The notes beneath the pieces were generated by a model. It saw only the letters and a program-made list of their open reading frames with translations, searched no databases and had not been told where the DNA came from. A stretch of DNA of 48,369 bases, from assembly GCA_002433055.1 (NCBI GenBank), contig DJHJ01000046.1, positions 1-48,369 on the forward strand, read 5' to 3'. This document shows positions 34,099 to 42,989 of this stretch, piece by piece. Positions within the stretch are counted from its first letter, which is position 1; every line of letters begins with the position of its first letter. The stretch is from Acidobacteriia bacterium UBA6623 (GTDB lineage: Bacteria; Acidobacteriota; Terriglobia; Bryobacterales; UBA6623). The translations under genes were made by a program, and so were the position numbers.

Positions 34099-35754
34099 AT
34101 GCCTGAACCAACTTTTATTCTGGGAATTGACTACGGCACAGAGTCGGGAAGAGTGATGCTGGTCGACGCCGTCAATGGCCAAGAGGTAGCTTGGCACGTC
34201 GTACCATATCCAAACGGTGTTTTAGACCGCAAGTTGCCTGGTGGTGCAACCCTCGAGGCCGACTTCGCCTTGCAAGACCCATTGGACTATCTCACGGTGC
34301 TTTACGAAGCCATTCCAGCCGTCTTACAAATGGCTGGAATCCAAAATGCCCGTGTTGCAGGAATTGGTGTTGACTTCACTTCCTGTACGATACTGCCGTC
34401 AAAAACTGATGGGACACCACTGCGATCAATACCTGAACTCGAGAATAATCCCCATGCTTGGGTCAAATTGTGGAAGCATCACGCCGCACAACCGCAAGCA
34501 ACTCGTATTAACGAGCTAGCCACCAAACGTGGGGAAGAATTCATGGAGCTCTACGGAGGCGGATATTCTTCAGAATGGTTTTTTTCGAAAGTTCTTGAAA
34601 CTCTTCAAAAAGCTCCTGAGATCTATGAAGCTGCTGACCGCTTCCTCGAAGCCGGTGATTGGTTGGTAGGACAACTTGTGGGACAGGAGAGTCGTTCAGA
34701 ATGCGCCGCCGGATACAAGGGTATGTGGATCAAAGGTAAAGGATGGCCCTCGAAGGATTTTTTTGAAGAGCTCGACCCTAGACTCAAAAACGTCATTGCA
34801 GAAAAGATAGAGGGCCCTCTGATTCCCGTCGGTGGTAGAGCTGGTGGTTTGACTTCCAAAATGGCCGATTTAACCGGCTTAATTGCCGGTACGCCTGTCT
34901 CAGCAGCCGTAATAGATGCTCATGCAGCTGCCCCGGCATGTAGCCTCTCTCAAAGTGGGCGCCTAGCTATGATCATGGGTACTTCGCTCTGTCACATGCT
35001 ACTCGGTGACCAAAAAAAGATTGTCGAGGGTTGTGGTGGACTGGTCGAAGACGGGATTATTCCTGGTTTCTGGGGCTACGAAGCAGGACAAGCTGCCGTT
35101 GGCGACATATATGCGTGGTTCTTCGAAAATGGAATAAACGCATCAACAGAAAACCAAGCTCAACTCGCTGGAGTCTCTCCTGAGGATCTAATCACCGAGA
35201 AGGCAGCTGCTCTTATTCCAGGAGAGGCTGGCTTAATAGCGCTTGATTGGTGGAATGGTAGTCGTTCTGTCCTAATGGATACTGAACTAAGTGGTGTAAT
35301 TTTGGGAATGACCTTAAAGACGCGTCCTGAAGAAATTTACCGTGCATTAGTAGAAGCAACAGCTTTTGGAACAAGACAAGTAATCGAAACATTCGAACAG
35401 CAGGGAGTCTCTATCCGTGACATCGTAGCCTGCGGTGGCTTGGCGGAAAAAAGCCCTTTTGTGATGCAAATTTTTGCAGATGTAACTGGGCGAGATATCC
35501 TATTACCACACTCATTTCAAGCCTCCGGGCTCGGTGCAGCAATTCATGGAGCTGTCGCTGCAGAATACTACCAAGACTTTCCTTCTGCCATCGCCTGTAT
35601 GGCGAGCTTACAGGAAAAACACTACAAGCCCGATGCAGAGGCTAAAGCCATATACGACAAGTTGTTCGCAGAATATAGTACCCTCCACGACTATCTAGGT
35701 CGAGGAGTCAACGATGTCATGAAGCGCCTGCGTAATCTGCGACCAAAATTGTAG
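34099..35754 (+). CDS. araB: Ribulokinase
   Basis: The 551-residue FGGY-family sugar kinase phosphorylates ribulose with ATP in pentose breakdown. The N-terminal phosphate loop GIDYGTESGRVMLVD, ribulokinase-specific VDFTSCTILP, ENNPHAWVKLWKHH, SECAAGYKGMW and VIDAHAAAPA motifs, and the ATP-site ACGGLAEKSPFVMQIFADVTG support the call over xylulokinase. Length is typical. No araA, araD or arabinose transporter is nearby, so it stands alone, a little unusual for this gene. D-ribulose or ribitol-derived substrates are alternatives to L-ribulose. A promoter without room for a leader lies directly upstream. It converges with rel. Confidence 0.92.
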   Translation: MPEPTFILGIDYGTESGRVMLVDAVNGQEVAWHVVPYPNGVLDRKLPGGATLEADFALQDPLDYLTVLYEAIPAVLQMAGIQNARVAGIGVDFTSCTILPSKTDGTPLRSIPELENNPHAWVKLWKHHAAQPQATRINELATKRGEEFMELYGGGYSSEWFFSKVLETLQKAPEIYEAADRFLEAGDWLVGQLVGQESRSECAAGYKGMWIKGKGWPSKDFFEELDPRLKNVIAEKIEGPLIPVGGRAGGLTSKMADLTGLIAGTPVSAAVIDAHAAAPACSLSQSGRLAMIMGTSLCHMLLGDQKKIVEGCGGLVEDGIIPGFWGYEAGQAAVGDIYAWFFENGINASTENQAQLAGVSPEDLITEKAAALIPGEAGLIALDWWNGSRSVLMDTELSGVILGMTLKTRPEEIYRALVEATAFGTRQVIETFEQQGVSIRDIVACGGLAEKSPFVMQIFADVTGRDILLPHSFQASGLGAAIHGAVAAEYYQDFPSAIACMASLQEKHYKPDAEAKAIYDKLFAEYSTLHDYLGRGVNDVMKRLRNLRPKL

Positions 35755-35833
35755 AGTTTTGGCAATTCAACATTCTGCTTTGGATGGCTCTGGATAACTT
35801 CTACAAAACAGGATGCTGACCAGTCAAATAGCC

Positions 35834-38047
35834 TCACTTCGGCCGACTGCGGCGCACATGTCGAACCCCTGTAATTTTCTTTAAGCTACTGATCGCTTGG
35901 TTGAGTTGGTCAATATTTTTGATCTCCAAAATTACCTCTACAGCCCCAAGACCATTCCTTTCTCGACCTTGACGACTTTCCACACTAGAGATATTCACGT
36001 TTTGTTCGGAAATTGCTGCACTAAGATCAGCCAAAATTCCCGGGCGATCATGAAGCTGAATTACCAAGTGAATTCTGTAAGTGTTCTCAGATCCACTCGC
36101 CCACTCGACATCCATACGACGATCGGTTTCGTACAGTAGTCTCTGGACATTTGAACAAGTCGCAGAATGCACAGAAACTCCTTTGCCACGAGTAACGTAC
36201 CCCACAATCGGTTCGCCTTTGATTGGATTACAACACCGTGCCCGATAAACCAGAATATCATCGGTTCCCTTGACACTTAGGACCTGATGATCAGAATCAG
36301 AAGAATCTGACTCCACAGAGGATGTGCTCGATGACGCTTTCACGTTGGTAGCACTTTTGTCCGCTGATGAAAACAGTTGTGTGATGATATTGCGGGCTGA
36401 GTGCTTCCCATAACCAAGAGCAGCGTATAGATCCTTGAGACTGCTCACACCGTATTGTTTGTTCAGAACAGCAAGTACTTGATCGTCGAATTTTTCAAGA
36501 GAAATCCGTGCTCTACGGGCTTCTTTTTCTAGTAATTTGAGTCCTATCTGTTCGGCTTTTTCTCGCTGTTGAGTATTCAACCAGTGTTTAATCTTGTTCC
36601 GCGCTCGTGATGTATTCACGCTAGACAACCAACCGCGACTTGGGGCACGGTTAGGCTTTGTCAAAATCTCCACGATGTCACCGTTGCGGAGGTGATAGTT
36701 TAAAGGTACTATTCGGCCATTCGCTTTTGCGCCCACGCAGCAGTGACCAACCTCCGTGTGAATGGCGTAAGCAAAATCGACCGGTGTAGCTGCTCGAGGT
36801 AGAACCAGAAGCTTGCCCTGTGGTGTAAAGACGTAAACTTCTTCAGGGTAGAGATCAATCTTGAGGGTTGCCAGAAAATCGCTAGGGTCCGTCATGTCCC
36901 TCTGCCATTCAACTAACTGGCGTAGCCATTCGATGCGACTATCTTCGCTGTCTGCACCTAAACGGCCTTCCTTATACTTCCAGTGAGCACAAATGCCCTG
37001 CTCAGCCATCTGGTGCATCTCCTCAGTTCGGACTTGCACTTCAAAGGTTCTGCCCTGTTTATCAATGACAGAGGTGTGCAGAGATCGGTAAAGATTGGAG
37101 CGTGGCGTAGCAATAAAGTCCTTTATACGGCCCGGTACTGGCCGCCACAGGCCATGAATCACACCGAGCGCAGCGTAACAGTTACTTTCTGAATCCGTAA
37201 TTACTCTCAGTGCCAACAAGTCATAAACCTGGTCGAGTGCAATGTTCTGTTGCTGTAACTTGCGATATATCGAATAAATCCGTTTGATGCGACCTTCGAG
37301 CATAGCGGGAATTTGAGCAGCCGCGAGAGCACCGGTCAAAACCTGTTCGGTGGAAAGCAAGAATTTTTCGTTCTTGGCGCTATCATGCTCAACTTGGCTG
37401 CGTATTTCCTCGTAAGAGGAAGGTTCGATAAACGACAATGATAAGTCTTCAAGTTCTTCACGAACTTTACCCATCCCCAGGCGTAGGGCAATTGGTGCGT
37501 AAATCTCTAGTGTCTCTTGCGCAATGCGTTGTTGTTTCTCCAAGTCTAGATGCCCGAGTGTCCGCATGTTGTGTAGCCGATCGGCAAGCTTGACAAGAAT
37601 GATACGAATATCATCCACCATCGCCAACAGCATCTTGCGAAAACTTCCTGCCTGTCTTTCTTCGGCAGAATAGTAATCGAGCTTACCCAGTTTCGTTACA
37701 CCTTGAACACAACGGGCTACCTCGGGGCCAAAACGGCTACGAATGAGCGCTACACTGACATTGGTATCTTCCACAAGATCATGCAGTAAGCCTGTAACTA
37801 TGGACACAAGATCCAGCCCCATCTCGGAAAGTATATGGGCCACTTCCACAGGGTGACTCATGTACGGATCGCCGGATTCACGTAGCTGTTTTCCATGCCG
37901 TTCGAATGCAAAGTCAAACGAACCCCTCAATAAAGAGAGGTCATCGTGAGGGCGATCCTCGGCAACTCTGTCCTGTAATTGACAAAACCGCTGCTCAACG
38001 TCAAGTTCGGTCGCTTTGGGAGGATCCATTGTGGGGTCGATAGCCAT
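35834..38047 (-). CDS. rel: Bifunctional (p)ppGpp synthetase/hydrolase (Rel/SpoT family)
   Basis: The 737-residue protein has an intact HD hydrolase domain (His65, His89-Asp90 with Glu93-Asp94 in LLHDLVEDT, Asn160 in DRLHN), so it can degrade (p)ppGpp. The synthetase domain shows RIKRIYSIYRK, YDLLALRVI and GRIKDFIATPRSNLYRSLHTSV with FEVQVRTEEMH, so synthesis is also likely. TGS (VFTPQGKLLVLPRAATPVDFAYAIH), a helical and conserved-Cys region (RARCCNPIKGEPIVGYV), and a C-terminal ACT domain follow. This is the bifunctional stringent-response regulator. Its ATG lies 27 bases past a strong terminator that ends the upstream operon, with no clear promoter in between. Confidence 0.95.
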   Translation of the reverse strand: MAIDPTMDPPKATELDVEQRFCQLQDRVAEDRPHDDLSLLRGSFDFAFERHGKQLRESGDPYMSHPVEVAHILSEMGLDLVSIVTGLLHDLVEDTNVSVALIRSRFGPEVARCVQGVTKLGKLDYYSAEERQAGSFRKMLLAMVDDIRIILVKLADRLHNMRTLGHLDLEKQQRIAQETLEIYAPIALRLGMGKVREELEDLSLSFIEPSSYEEIRSQVEHDSAKNEKFLLSTEQVLTGALAAAQIPAMLEGRIKRIYSIYRKLQQQNIALDQVYDLLALRVITDSESNCYAALGVIHGLWRPVPGRIKDFIATPRSNLYRSLHTSVIDKQGRTFEVQVRTEEMHQMAEQGICAHWKYKEGRLGADSEDSRIEWLRQLVEWQRDMTDPSDFLATLKIDLYPEEVYVFTPQGKLLVLPRAATPVDFAYAIHTEVGHCCVGAKANGRIVPLNYHLRNGDIVEILTKPNRAPSRGWLSSVNTSRARNKIKHWLNTQQREKAEQIGLKLLEKEARRARISLEKFDDQVLAVLNKQYGVSSLKDLYAALGYGKHSARNIITQLFSSADKSATNVKASSSTSSVESDSSDSDHQVLSVKGTDDILVYRARCCNPIKGEPIVGYVTRGKGVSVHSATCSNVQRLLYETDRRMDVEWASGSENTYRIHLVIQLHDRPGILADLSAAISEQNVNISSVESRQGRERNGLGAVEVILEIKNIDQLNQAISSLKKITGVRHVRRSRPK

Positions 38048-38074
38048 TGGGTGAGACTCTCGCCGTCTTTCGGG

Positions 38075-38109
38075 AAAAAGAAAACCCCGAGGGCTTACAC
38101 CCTCAGGGT
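38075..38109 (-). terminator. Rho-independent terminator between the TPR lipoprotein gene and rel
   Basis: On the minus strand a 10-bp stem (ACCCTGAGGG with CCCTCGGGGT, one U-G pair) and a six-base loop are followed by TTTTCTTTTT. It ends the tonB/exb/TPR operon 22 bases past the TPR stop, yet sits just 27 bases before the rel start codon in the same direction. It may therefore limit read-through into rel. Confidence 0.88.
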
Positions 38110-38131
38110 CATTATGAGATCTCTGTGTTAA

Positions 38132-39001
38132 CTATTGTCCTTCTTGGAACATGTCCTGCGTGCCCGCTTCCGCAACACGCTTTTTGGCTTCCAGGGTTTG
38201 ATTTACCCAATGGTCAGCCTGGTCAGTATACTCTTGGTACTCCGTCTTGGTTTCCGCGAGGTCTGCCCGCTCTCTGTACAACAGATTCAGATAGGCCATA
38301 GCATCACTGTAGTCGGGGTCCAACTCTATGGCCTTTTCTAAGTGCTCCATGCCACCTTCGAGAACTGGAAGGCCTTCTTCCAAAAGTTTGTCGCGTGCTT
38401 CGTTGCATGCCCTGCGAGCGCTGCGAGAAAGACGTCTATTGGTATCACACCACACTTTGAAAGGCCCCGGATCCTCCGGTTTCATGTAATACTCTGCCCT
38501 TGTGTCAACACGCGGCTGATACGTCTCCGTCCATGCGATAACTCCCATGGTGTAGCGAGCTTGCTTATCAGAGGGGTCGAGGCCAATCAGGGTAGTGTAC
38601 GCTTCCTTTGCTTCGGCCATCTTATCTCCCATATTGAAATAAAGACTGGCCACATAAGCAAGAGCTGAAGCGTTTTCCGGATCCTTCCCTAGAACGGACT
38701 CGAAGACTTCGAGAGCTTTAGTGGCAATTGCGAGATTTTCCTCCGATCTCCCACCCGGAATGTACTGCATCATATACGAAGTTGCTAAATACTGTTCTGC
38801 GGTGGCTAGCTCCGGATCAAGATCATACGCCTTCTGAAAGTGAATGACTGCATAGGGGTAGTCTGAGCGACCAAAGGCATTAACTCCCTGATTTAGTTCG
38901 CTGCGCGCTTTGAGGTAATCAATCTTGTCCTGGCAACCCAACGACAGAGCGCCTACTACAAGTGCCACCATCAAACAGAAAGTTGTTGTCCTCTTATCCA
39001 T
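38132..39001 (-). CDS. TPR-repeat lipoprotein
   Basis: From the ATG at 39001, with AAGGAG eight bases upstream, the 289-residue protein has a lipoprotein signal ending in the lipobox LSLGC (Cys23). Tetratricopeptide repeats follow, recognisable in NAFGRSDYPYAVIHFQKAYDLDPE, ALEVFESVLGKDPENASALAYVASLYFNMGD and MEHLEKAIELDPDYSDAMAYL. An open frame reaches 39037 but its extra residues are hydrophilic and lack a ribosome site. It closes the TonB-ExbB-ExbD-ExbD operon 70 bases after the second exbD. A scaffold role for the TonB machine at the outer or inner membrane is a guess from position. Confidence 0.85.
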   Translation of the reverse strand: MDKRTTTFCLMVALVVGALSLGCQDKIDYLKARSELNQGVNAFGRSDYPYAVIHFQKAYDLDPELATAEQYLATSYMMQYIPGGRSEENLAIATKALEVFESVLGKDPENASALAYVASLYFNMGDKMAEAKEAYTTLIGLDPSDKQARYTMGVIAWTETYQPRVDTRAEYYMKPEDPGPFKVWCDTNRRLSRSARRACNEARDKLLEEGLPVLEGGMEHLEKAIELDPDYSDAMAYLNLLYRERADLAETKTEYQEYTDQADHWVNQTLEAKKRVAEAGTQDMFQEGQ

Positions 39002-39071
39002 TTCGATATCTCCTTCAGCATTGCTCATAATTTCCAACCGGCCAGACAGCCGGAAGAGCAGTTTATGAGCG

Positions 39072-39503
39072 TCAGAACGCGCCCTCTAGATCCTCCGTCA
39101 TCAAACCAACTTTGTCTACCCCAGCACCTTTAGCGATATCAATAACTTCCGCTACTTCACGGTACTCCAGCGCCGGAGCGCCACGAATAAACATCACCCG
39201 CTGAGCTCGAGTTTTAAATATATCCCTCAGCCGTTCTTCCAGTACACCTTTCTGTGCCGGTTCGCGGTTAATCATAATGCGACGATCAGCTCCGATCGAT
39301 ACCACCACAGTGCGTGCATCACTAGTCGGTTCAGCTGCTTCTTGATTTTCGTTGGGCTGAGGAACCAACGCTTCTAACCCCTTGGGAGTCAGCGGTGTAA
39401 TAACCATAAAAATAATCAGTAAAACAAGAAGAACGTCGATGAGGGGCGTCATGTTGATATCAACAATCCCGCCTTCTCCATCTCCTCCCATTGCCATCGC
39501 CAT
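39072..39503 (-). CDS. exbD: Biopolymer transport protein ExbD/TolR (second copy)
   Basis: The 143-residue protein has one membrane helix (about 22-40) with the essential proton-path aspartate Asp23 in MTPLIDVLLVLLIIFMV, then a periplasmic domain. It couples the proton gradient through ExbB to TonB. A glycine-rich, Met-rich start (MAMAMGGDGEGG) precedes the helix. AGGAGG lies upstream of the ATG. It directly follows another exbD gene with a 46-base gap; the two share the membrane motif but differ in the periplasmic part. Confidence 0.93.
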   Translation of the reverse strand: MAMAMGGDGEGGIVDINMTPLIDVLLVLLIIFMVITPLTPKGLEALVPQPNENQEAAEPTSDARTVVVSIGADRRIMINREPAQKGVLEERLRDIFKTRAQRVMFIRGAPALEYREVAEVIDIAKGAGVDKVGLMTEDLEGAF

Positions 39504-39549
39504 TGCTGTTTCCTCCTGATAGTCCTAACTGTCCTGAGTGTGAGTCATC

Positions 39550-40005
39550 CTACATTGAGACAACAGGTGCTGCATCGCTGCTGTCTTGGATCTTGTCTGT
39601 CAACAAACCTAGAGTGTCGACGCCAGTAGCTCGAAGCGCATTGACAATCTCAACCACCACTTCGTAGCGAGATCGCGCATCTGCCTTGACATAGACCGTT
39701 TTATCCATCTTATTGCTCACGGCGTCTTCAACCTGAACAGCCAATTCCTCGGGTTGAACCATACCTCTGCCGAGAAAGGCGCGTCCATCACGAGTAATCG
39801 CAACCACTATGGCGTCTTCCTTATCAGCCTCGTCCATGGATACCGGATTGCGGGCTCGCACCATATCCACACTAACGCCCTTGCTGAGCATGGGCGTAAT
39901 AACCATAAAAATAATGAGCAGTACCAACATCACGTCCACCATGGGAGTCACGTTAATTGCGTTTATTGGACCGCCCGCGTCGCTTCTTTTGCCTTTTTTT
40001 GACAT
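39550..40005 (-). CDS. exbD: Biopolymer transport protein ExbD/TolR (first copy)
   Basis: The 151-residue protein has a basic N-terminus (MSKKGKRSD), one membrane helix with Asp24 in VTPMVDVMLVLLIIFMV, and a periplasmic ExbD domain with the AxSRYEVVVEIVNALRATGVDTLGL-type end. GAGG precedes the ATG. It lies between exbB (80-base gap) and the second exbD. Two different ExbD proteins with one ExbB could form mixed dimers in the motor or serve two energised proteins. Confidence 0.93.
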   Translation of the reverse strand: MSKKGKRSDAGGPINAINVTPMVDVMLVLLIIFMVITPMLSKGVSVDMVRARNPVSMDEADKEDAIVVAITRDGRAFLGRGMVQPEELAVQVEDAVSNKMDKTVYVKADARSRYEVVVEIVNALRATGVDTLGLLTDKIQDSSDAAPVVSM

Positions 40006-40085
40006 GTCTAAGTCCTCACCAGTCCACTACGACGGCGAGGTCACACCCGCCGCCGCCAAAGAGAATCGATTCGAAAAATTATTAC

Positions 40086-40781
40086 CTAGCCTGCTGCCTT
40101 CTTTGAAAAGTAGTCAAGTAATTCCGAGGAAGCATTATTCATCTCCACGGTAAAACCTTGGACCTTCTCATTAAAGTGGTTAAACATCCAAACCGCCGGG
40201 ATCGCCACAAAAAGACCGATCGCAGTGGCAACTAGCGCCTCAGAAATACCACCGGCAACTGCTCCCAAACCGGTTGACTTTTCAGCCGAAATCCCTTGGA
40301 ACGCGTTGATGATACCAATCACGGTACCAAACAAACCAACAAACGGAGCTGTCGAGCCGATCGTAGCCAATCCACCTAGACCGCGCTTTAGCTCGGCACT
40401 AACGATCGCATGCGACCGATCCAGAGCGGCCTCAGAGGACTCTATGTTTCCTTCTGCGGCACTGTACTCCTTTAAACCTGCGACAACAACTTTAGCCAAA
40501 TGGCTCTTTTTGTGTCGGTCAGCTAACTTGATGGCGTCAGCCAGATTACCGTCCCGCAACGCACCTGCCACTGCTGGCGCAAAAGCCTTTGATGACTTCT
40601 TAGCTCCATTGAAAGCTATATACCTATCGATCATTACACCGATTGACCAGGCTGACATCAGGAACATTATGATGACCACCGCTCGAGCGGCAAATCCCAT
40701 CTGGTTCCACATGGATACCATGTCAAAACCGACTTCCTGTTGCAGCAACAACATTCCATAAAACGAAAACTGCGTGAGCAT
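40086..40781 (-). CDS. exbB: MotA/TolQ/ExbB proton channel protein
   Basis: The 231-residue inner-membrane protein has three helices (about 33-51, 136-160 and 177-200) and the family core GLGGLATIGSTAPFVGLFGTVIGIINAF and EALVATAIGLFVAIPAVWMFN, including the Thr in STAPF and the TAIG Thr of the proton path. It forms the pentameric stator around ExbD. AGGAGGAAGG gives a strong ribosome site. It follows tonB by 102 bases. Confidence 0.93.
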   Translation of the reverse strand: MLTQFSFYGMLLLQQEVGFDMVSMWNQMGFAARAVVIIMFLMSAWSIGVMIDRYIAFNGAKKSSKAFAPAVAGALRDGNLADAIKLADRHKKSHLAKVVVAGLKEYSAAEGNIESSEAALDRSHAIVSAELKRGLGGLATIGSTAPFVGLFGTVIGIINAFQGISAEKSTGLGAVAGGISEALVATAIGLFVAIPAVWMFNHFNEKVQGFTVEMNNASSELLDYFSKKAAG

Positions 40782-40883
40782 TAAACCTTCCTCCTATTCA
40801 CAATTCTTAAGAACCGATTCCAAACCGCGTCCCGCGCCAGCAAGCTGGCCAAAAGACGTTAAAAAACTTCACCTTCACTTACC

Positions 40884-41624
40884 TCAACCTCGTAGAGTAA
40901 AGTGGACATCTACCTGAGTCACAACCTCTACCGGTGTTCCATTGAGCAGGGTCGGTCTGTAACGCCACTGTTTGACCGCTGTCAAAGCCGCCGGAATTAA
41001 TAGCGGATGACCCTGGAGCACTTCCAACTTCTCAATCGAGCCGGTCTTAGAAATTATTGCCGTTAACTTGACAGTCCCCTGTATGCGGGCCTGTCTCGCC
41101 AAAGGCGGATACACCGGCCTCACCTGTCGTATCAAGTTAGCTCGACTGACTGCACCTCCCACTCTAATGCGCTTGGGTGGTGGTGGCGGTGCCTTTTTGA
41201 CCGGCGGTGGTGGCGGGGCTACTATCGGCGTGCTGGAAACTATACTTCCAATCACCCCACCTAATGCTCCCCCTACCGCTCCACCAGCAACTCCACCGAC
41301 GACTCCAGCTATGCTGGCCGCAGGTGGGGGCTCCTCATCCTGGATGATTGCCACACGATCCGGAATTGCCACCGGGGTTGCCATAGGATTGTACTGTTCA
41401 GGCACAACCTTACGGGTCACGACCGGCGGAGGCGCGGGGGGGGGTGGTGGTGGTGGTGCAACCAAAAAACCCATCAACTGCCCAGCTGGCAACTCGTAAT
41501 AGTTAAGAAGAGGAATTAAAATTCCTACACCAATCATCAAAACCTGTAATCCAAAGGACAAAGCCACAGTCCAGCTTGTCCTGGTTTTTCCAACAGCAGT
41601 GGACATCAAACTCTGTTCAAACAT
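40884..41624 (-). CDS. tonB: TonB energy-transducing protein
   Basis: The 246-residue protein has a membrane anchor (19-40), proline-rich segments (PPPPPPPAPPP near 57-67 and another near 141-150) that span the periplasm, a glycine/valine/alanine stretch GGVAGGAVGGALGG between them, and a C-terminal TonB domain (about 165-246) with VRPVYPPLARQARIQGTVKL and AALTAVKQWRYRPTLLNG. It drives TonB-dependent outer-membrane receptors, none of which lies in the window. A run of nine Gs on the plus strand (41436-41444) falls in the first proline region; slippage there would truncate the protein after about 60 residues. Confidence 0.93.
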   Translation of the reverse strand: MFEQSLMSTAVGKTRTSWTVALSFGLQVLMIGVGILIPLLNYYELPAGQLMGFLVAPPPPPPPAPPPVVTRKVVPEQYNPMATPVAIPDRVAIIQDEEPPPAASIAGVVGGVAGGAVGGALGGVIGSIVSSTPIVAPPPPPVKKAPPPPPKRIRVGGAVSRANLIRQVRPVYPPLARQARIQGTVKLTAIISKTGSIEKLEVLQGHPLLIPAALTAVKQWRYRPTLLNGTPVEVVTQVDVHFTLRG

Positions 41625-41701
41625 ACTCCCATCCCCTCGCTAATTCTCGGCTGAACAGTCTATCACGTTCCATCAATAATTTCTAATCAATTCAGTATCT
41701 A

Positions 41702-42883
41702 TCAGTGTCGCGGCCGGCCGCCGCCGGCTACACGCGCATCTCTCGACCCCTGCCACCATAGCAGAATTGGTCCCGCAATGAAAATAGATGAGTAGGTTCC
41801 AACCACAACTCCCACGACAAGAGCAAACGAAAATCCCCGTAACGCCTCGCCACCGAATAAGAATAGCGCCACTACCGCTACCAGTGTCAAGGCCGAAGTT
41901 AAAAGTGTTCTAGCCATAGTCTGGTTGACACTTAAGTTCAACACCTGTAAGAGTGGCTGCTTCTTTGGCTGTTTTCTGTTTTCGCGCACACGGTCAAAAA
42001 TTACAATCGAATCGTTCATGGAATAACCGACAAGCGTTAAAAGAGCTGCAATCACAGGCAATTCGATCTCTCTGTCGAAGAAAGAAAGGAATCCCAGCGT
42101 GACAAGAACATCGTGAAATACCGCAACAACCGCGGCCACACCGTAAACCCACTCAAAACGAAACGCAATGTAGAGTAACATACCGCCCAGAGCAGCTAGA
42201 GTTGCGTTCCTAGCTTGAAGCTGAAGATCGGCACCTATCTTTGGGCCTACCGCCCCCAAGCCACGAATTGCATACCCACCGAGGTAGGTTGCTTCCGGAA
42301 GTGCGGTTATGACATCTGGGTTTACCCCCGGAACGGAAGTAAACAATGAAAAATCTCTAACCAATCCCGAATGCGGCGCTTGATCACGAAATGCAATCAG
42401 TGTCTCCGCAACTTCTCGCAGTTCATCAGTTGTCAAACCCAATCCAGAAACTCTGTCGTTGTCTCCAAGCCGCAATGCCAGAGCTTCACTCCCAGCATTG
42501 TTAAAATCGAGCTTGCCTTCCTCTTTAGGATAAAGTTCATCAAGTGTCTCGACGATCTGCGTTCGCCCGGAAGTCAAATCTTCGTCCTCGGAAACCAAGT
42601 CGAGATCTATCTTGAGCTCGTTGGTCCCACCCACCTCAGTAAAGGGCTGCAGACCGGCAACCGATAAGCCCTTCTCGGTGAGTGCCGTGCGAATGAGAGC
42701 TACGTTGGGAGGTTCCGCAAACTTGACATAGACGAGAGTCCCTCCTTTGAAGTCGATCCCCATCTTCAAGCCGCCCTTGGATATAATGCTCGCCAATCCG
42801 GCCGTAATCAGCACTGCTGACAGAGCCAGAAAATATTTCCGGCGCCCCAGAAAATCAATATTTGTGGTTTTGAATAATTCCAT
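41702..42883 (-). CDS. secF: Protein translocase subunit SecF
   Basis: SecF works with SecD to pull exported proteins through SecYEG using the proton gradient. The 393-residue product from the ATG at 42883 begins MELFKTTNIDFLGRRKYF, a normal SecF start, with six membrane helices and SecF motifs GIDFKGGTLVYVKF, YSMNDSIVIFDRVREN and TSALTLVAVVALFLFGG. The frame is open to 42967 but the extra residues are unlike SecF. The periplasmic domain between helices 1 and 2 is larger than in E. coli (about 323 residues in total there). It follows secD by about 106 bases. Confidence 0.95.
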   Translation of the reverse strand: MELFKTTNIDFLGRRKYFLALSAVLITAGLASIISKGGLKMGIDFKGGTLVYVKFAEPPNVALIRTALTEKGLSVAGLQPFTEVGGTNELKIDLDLVSEDEDLTSGRTQIVETLDELYPKEEGKLDFNNAGSEALALRLGDNDRVSGLGLTTDELREVAETLIAFRDQAPHSGLVRDFSLFTSVPGVNPDVITALPEATYLGGYAIRGLGAVGPKIGADLQLQARNATLAALGGMLLYIAFRFEWVYGVAAVVAVFHDVLVTLGFLSFFDREIELPVIAALLTLVGYSMNDSIVIFDRVRENRKQPKKQPLLQVLNLSVNQTMARTLLTSALTLVAVVALFLFGGEALRGFSFALVVGVVVGTYSSIFIAGPILLWWQGSRDARVAGGGRPRH

Positions 42884-42989
42884 TAACTCAACACTCAGAC
42901 TCCCTTGCGCCACAAACACCAATGCTCGTAATAAAGAAACTGCTGCAAATTTGGGAGCCCATCCCAAACCGGGAGTAAATTATCTAAAA

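Noticed and set aside
40225..40761. 178-codon open frame opposite exbB
   Set aside because: It mirrors a strongly conserved exbB; the open frame follows from its codon composition.
41068..41499. 143-codon Gly/Thr-rich frame opposite tonB
   Set aside because: It is the complement of the proline- and glycine-rich repeats of tonB.
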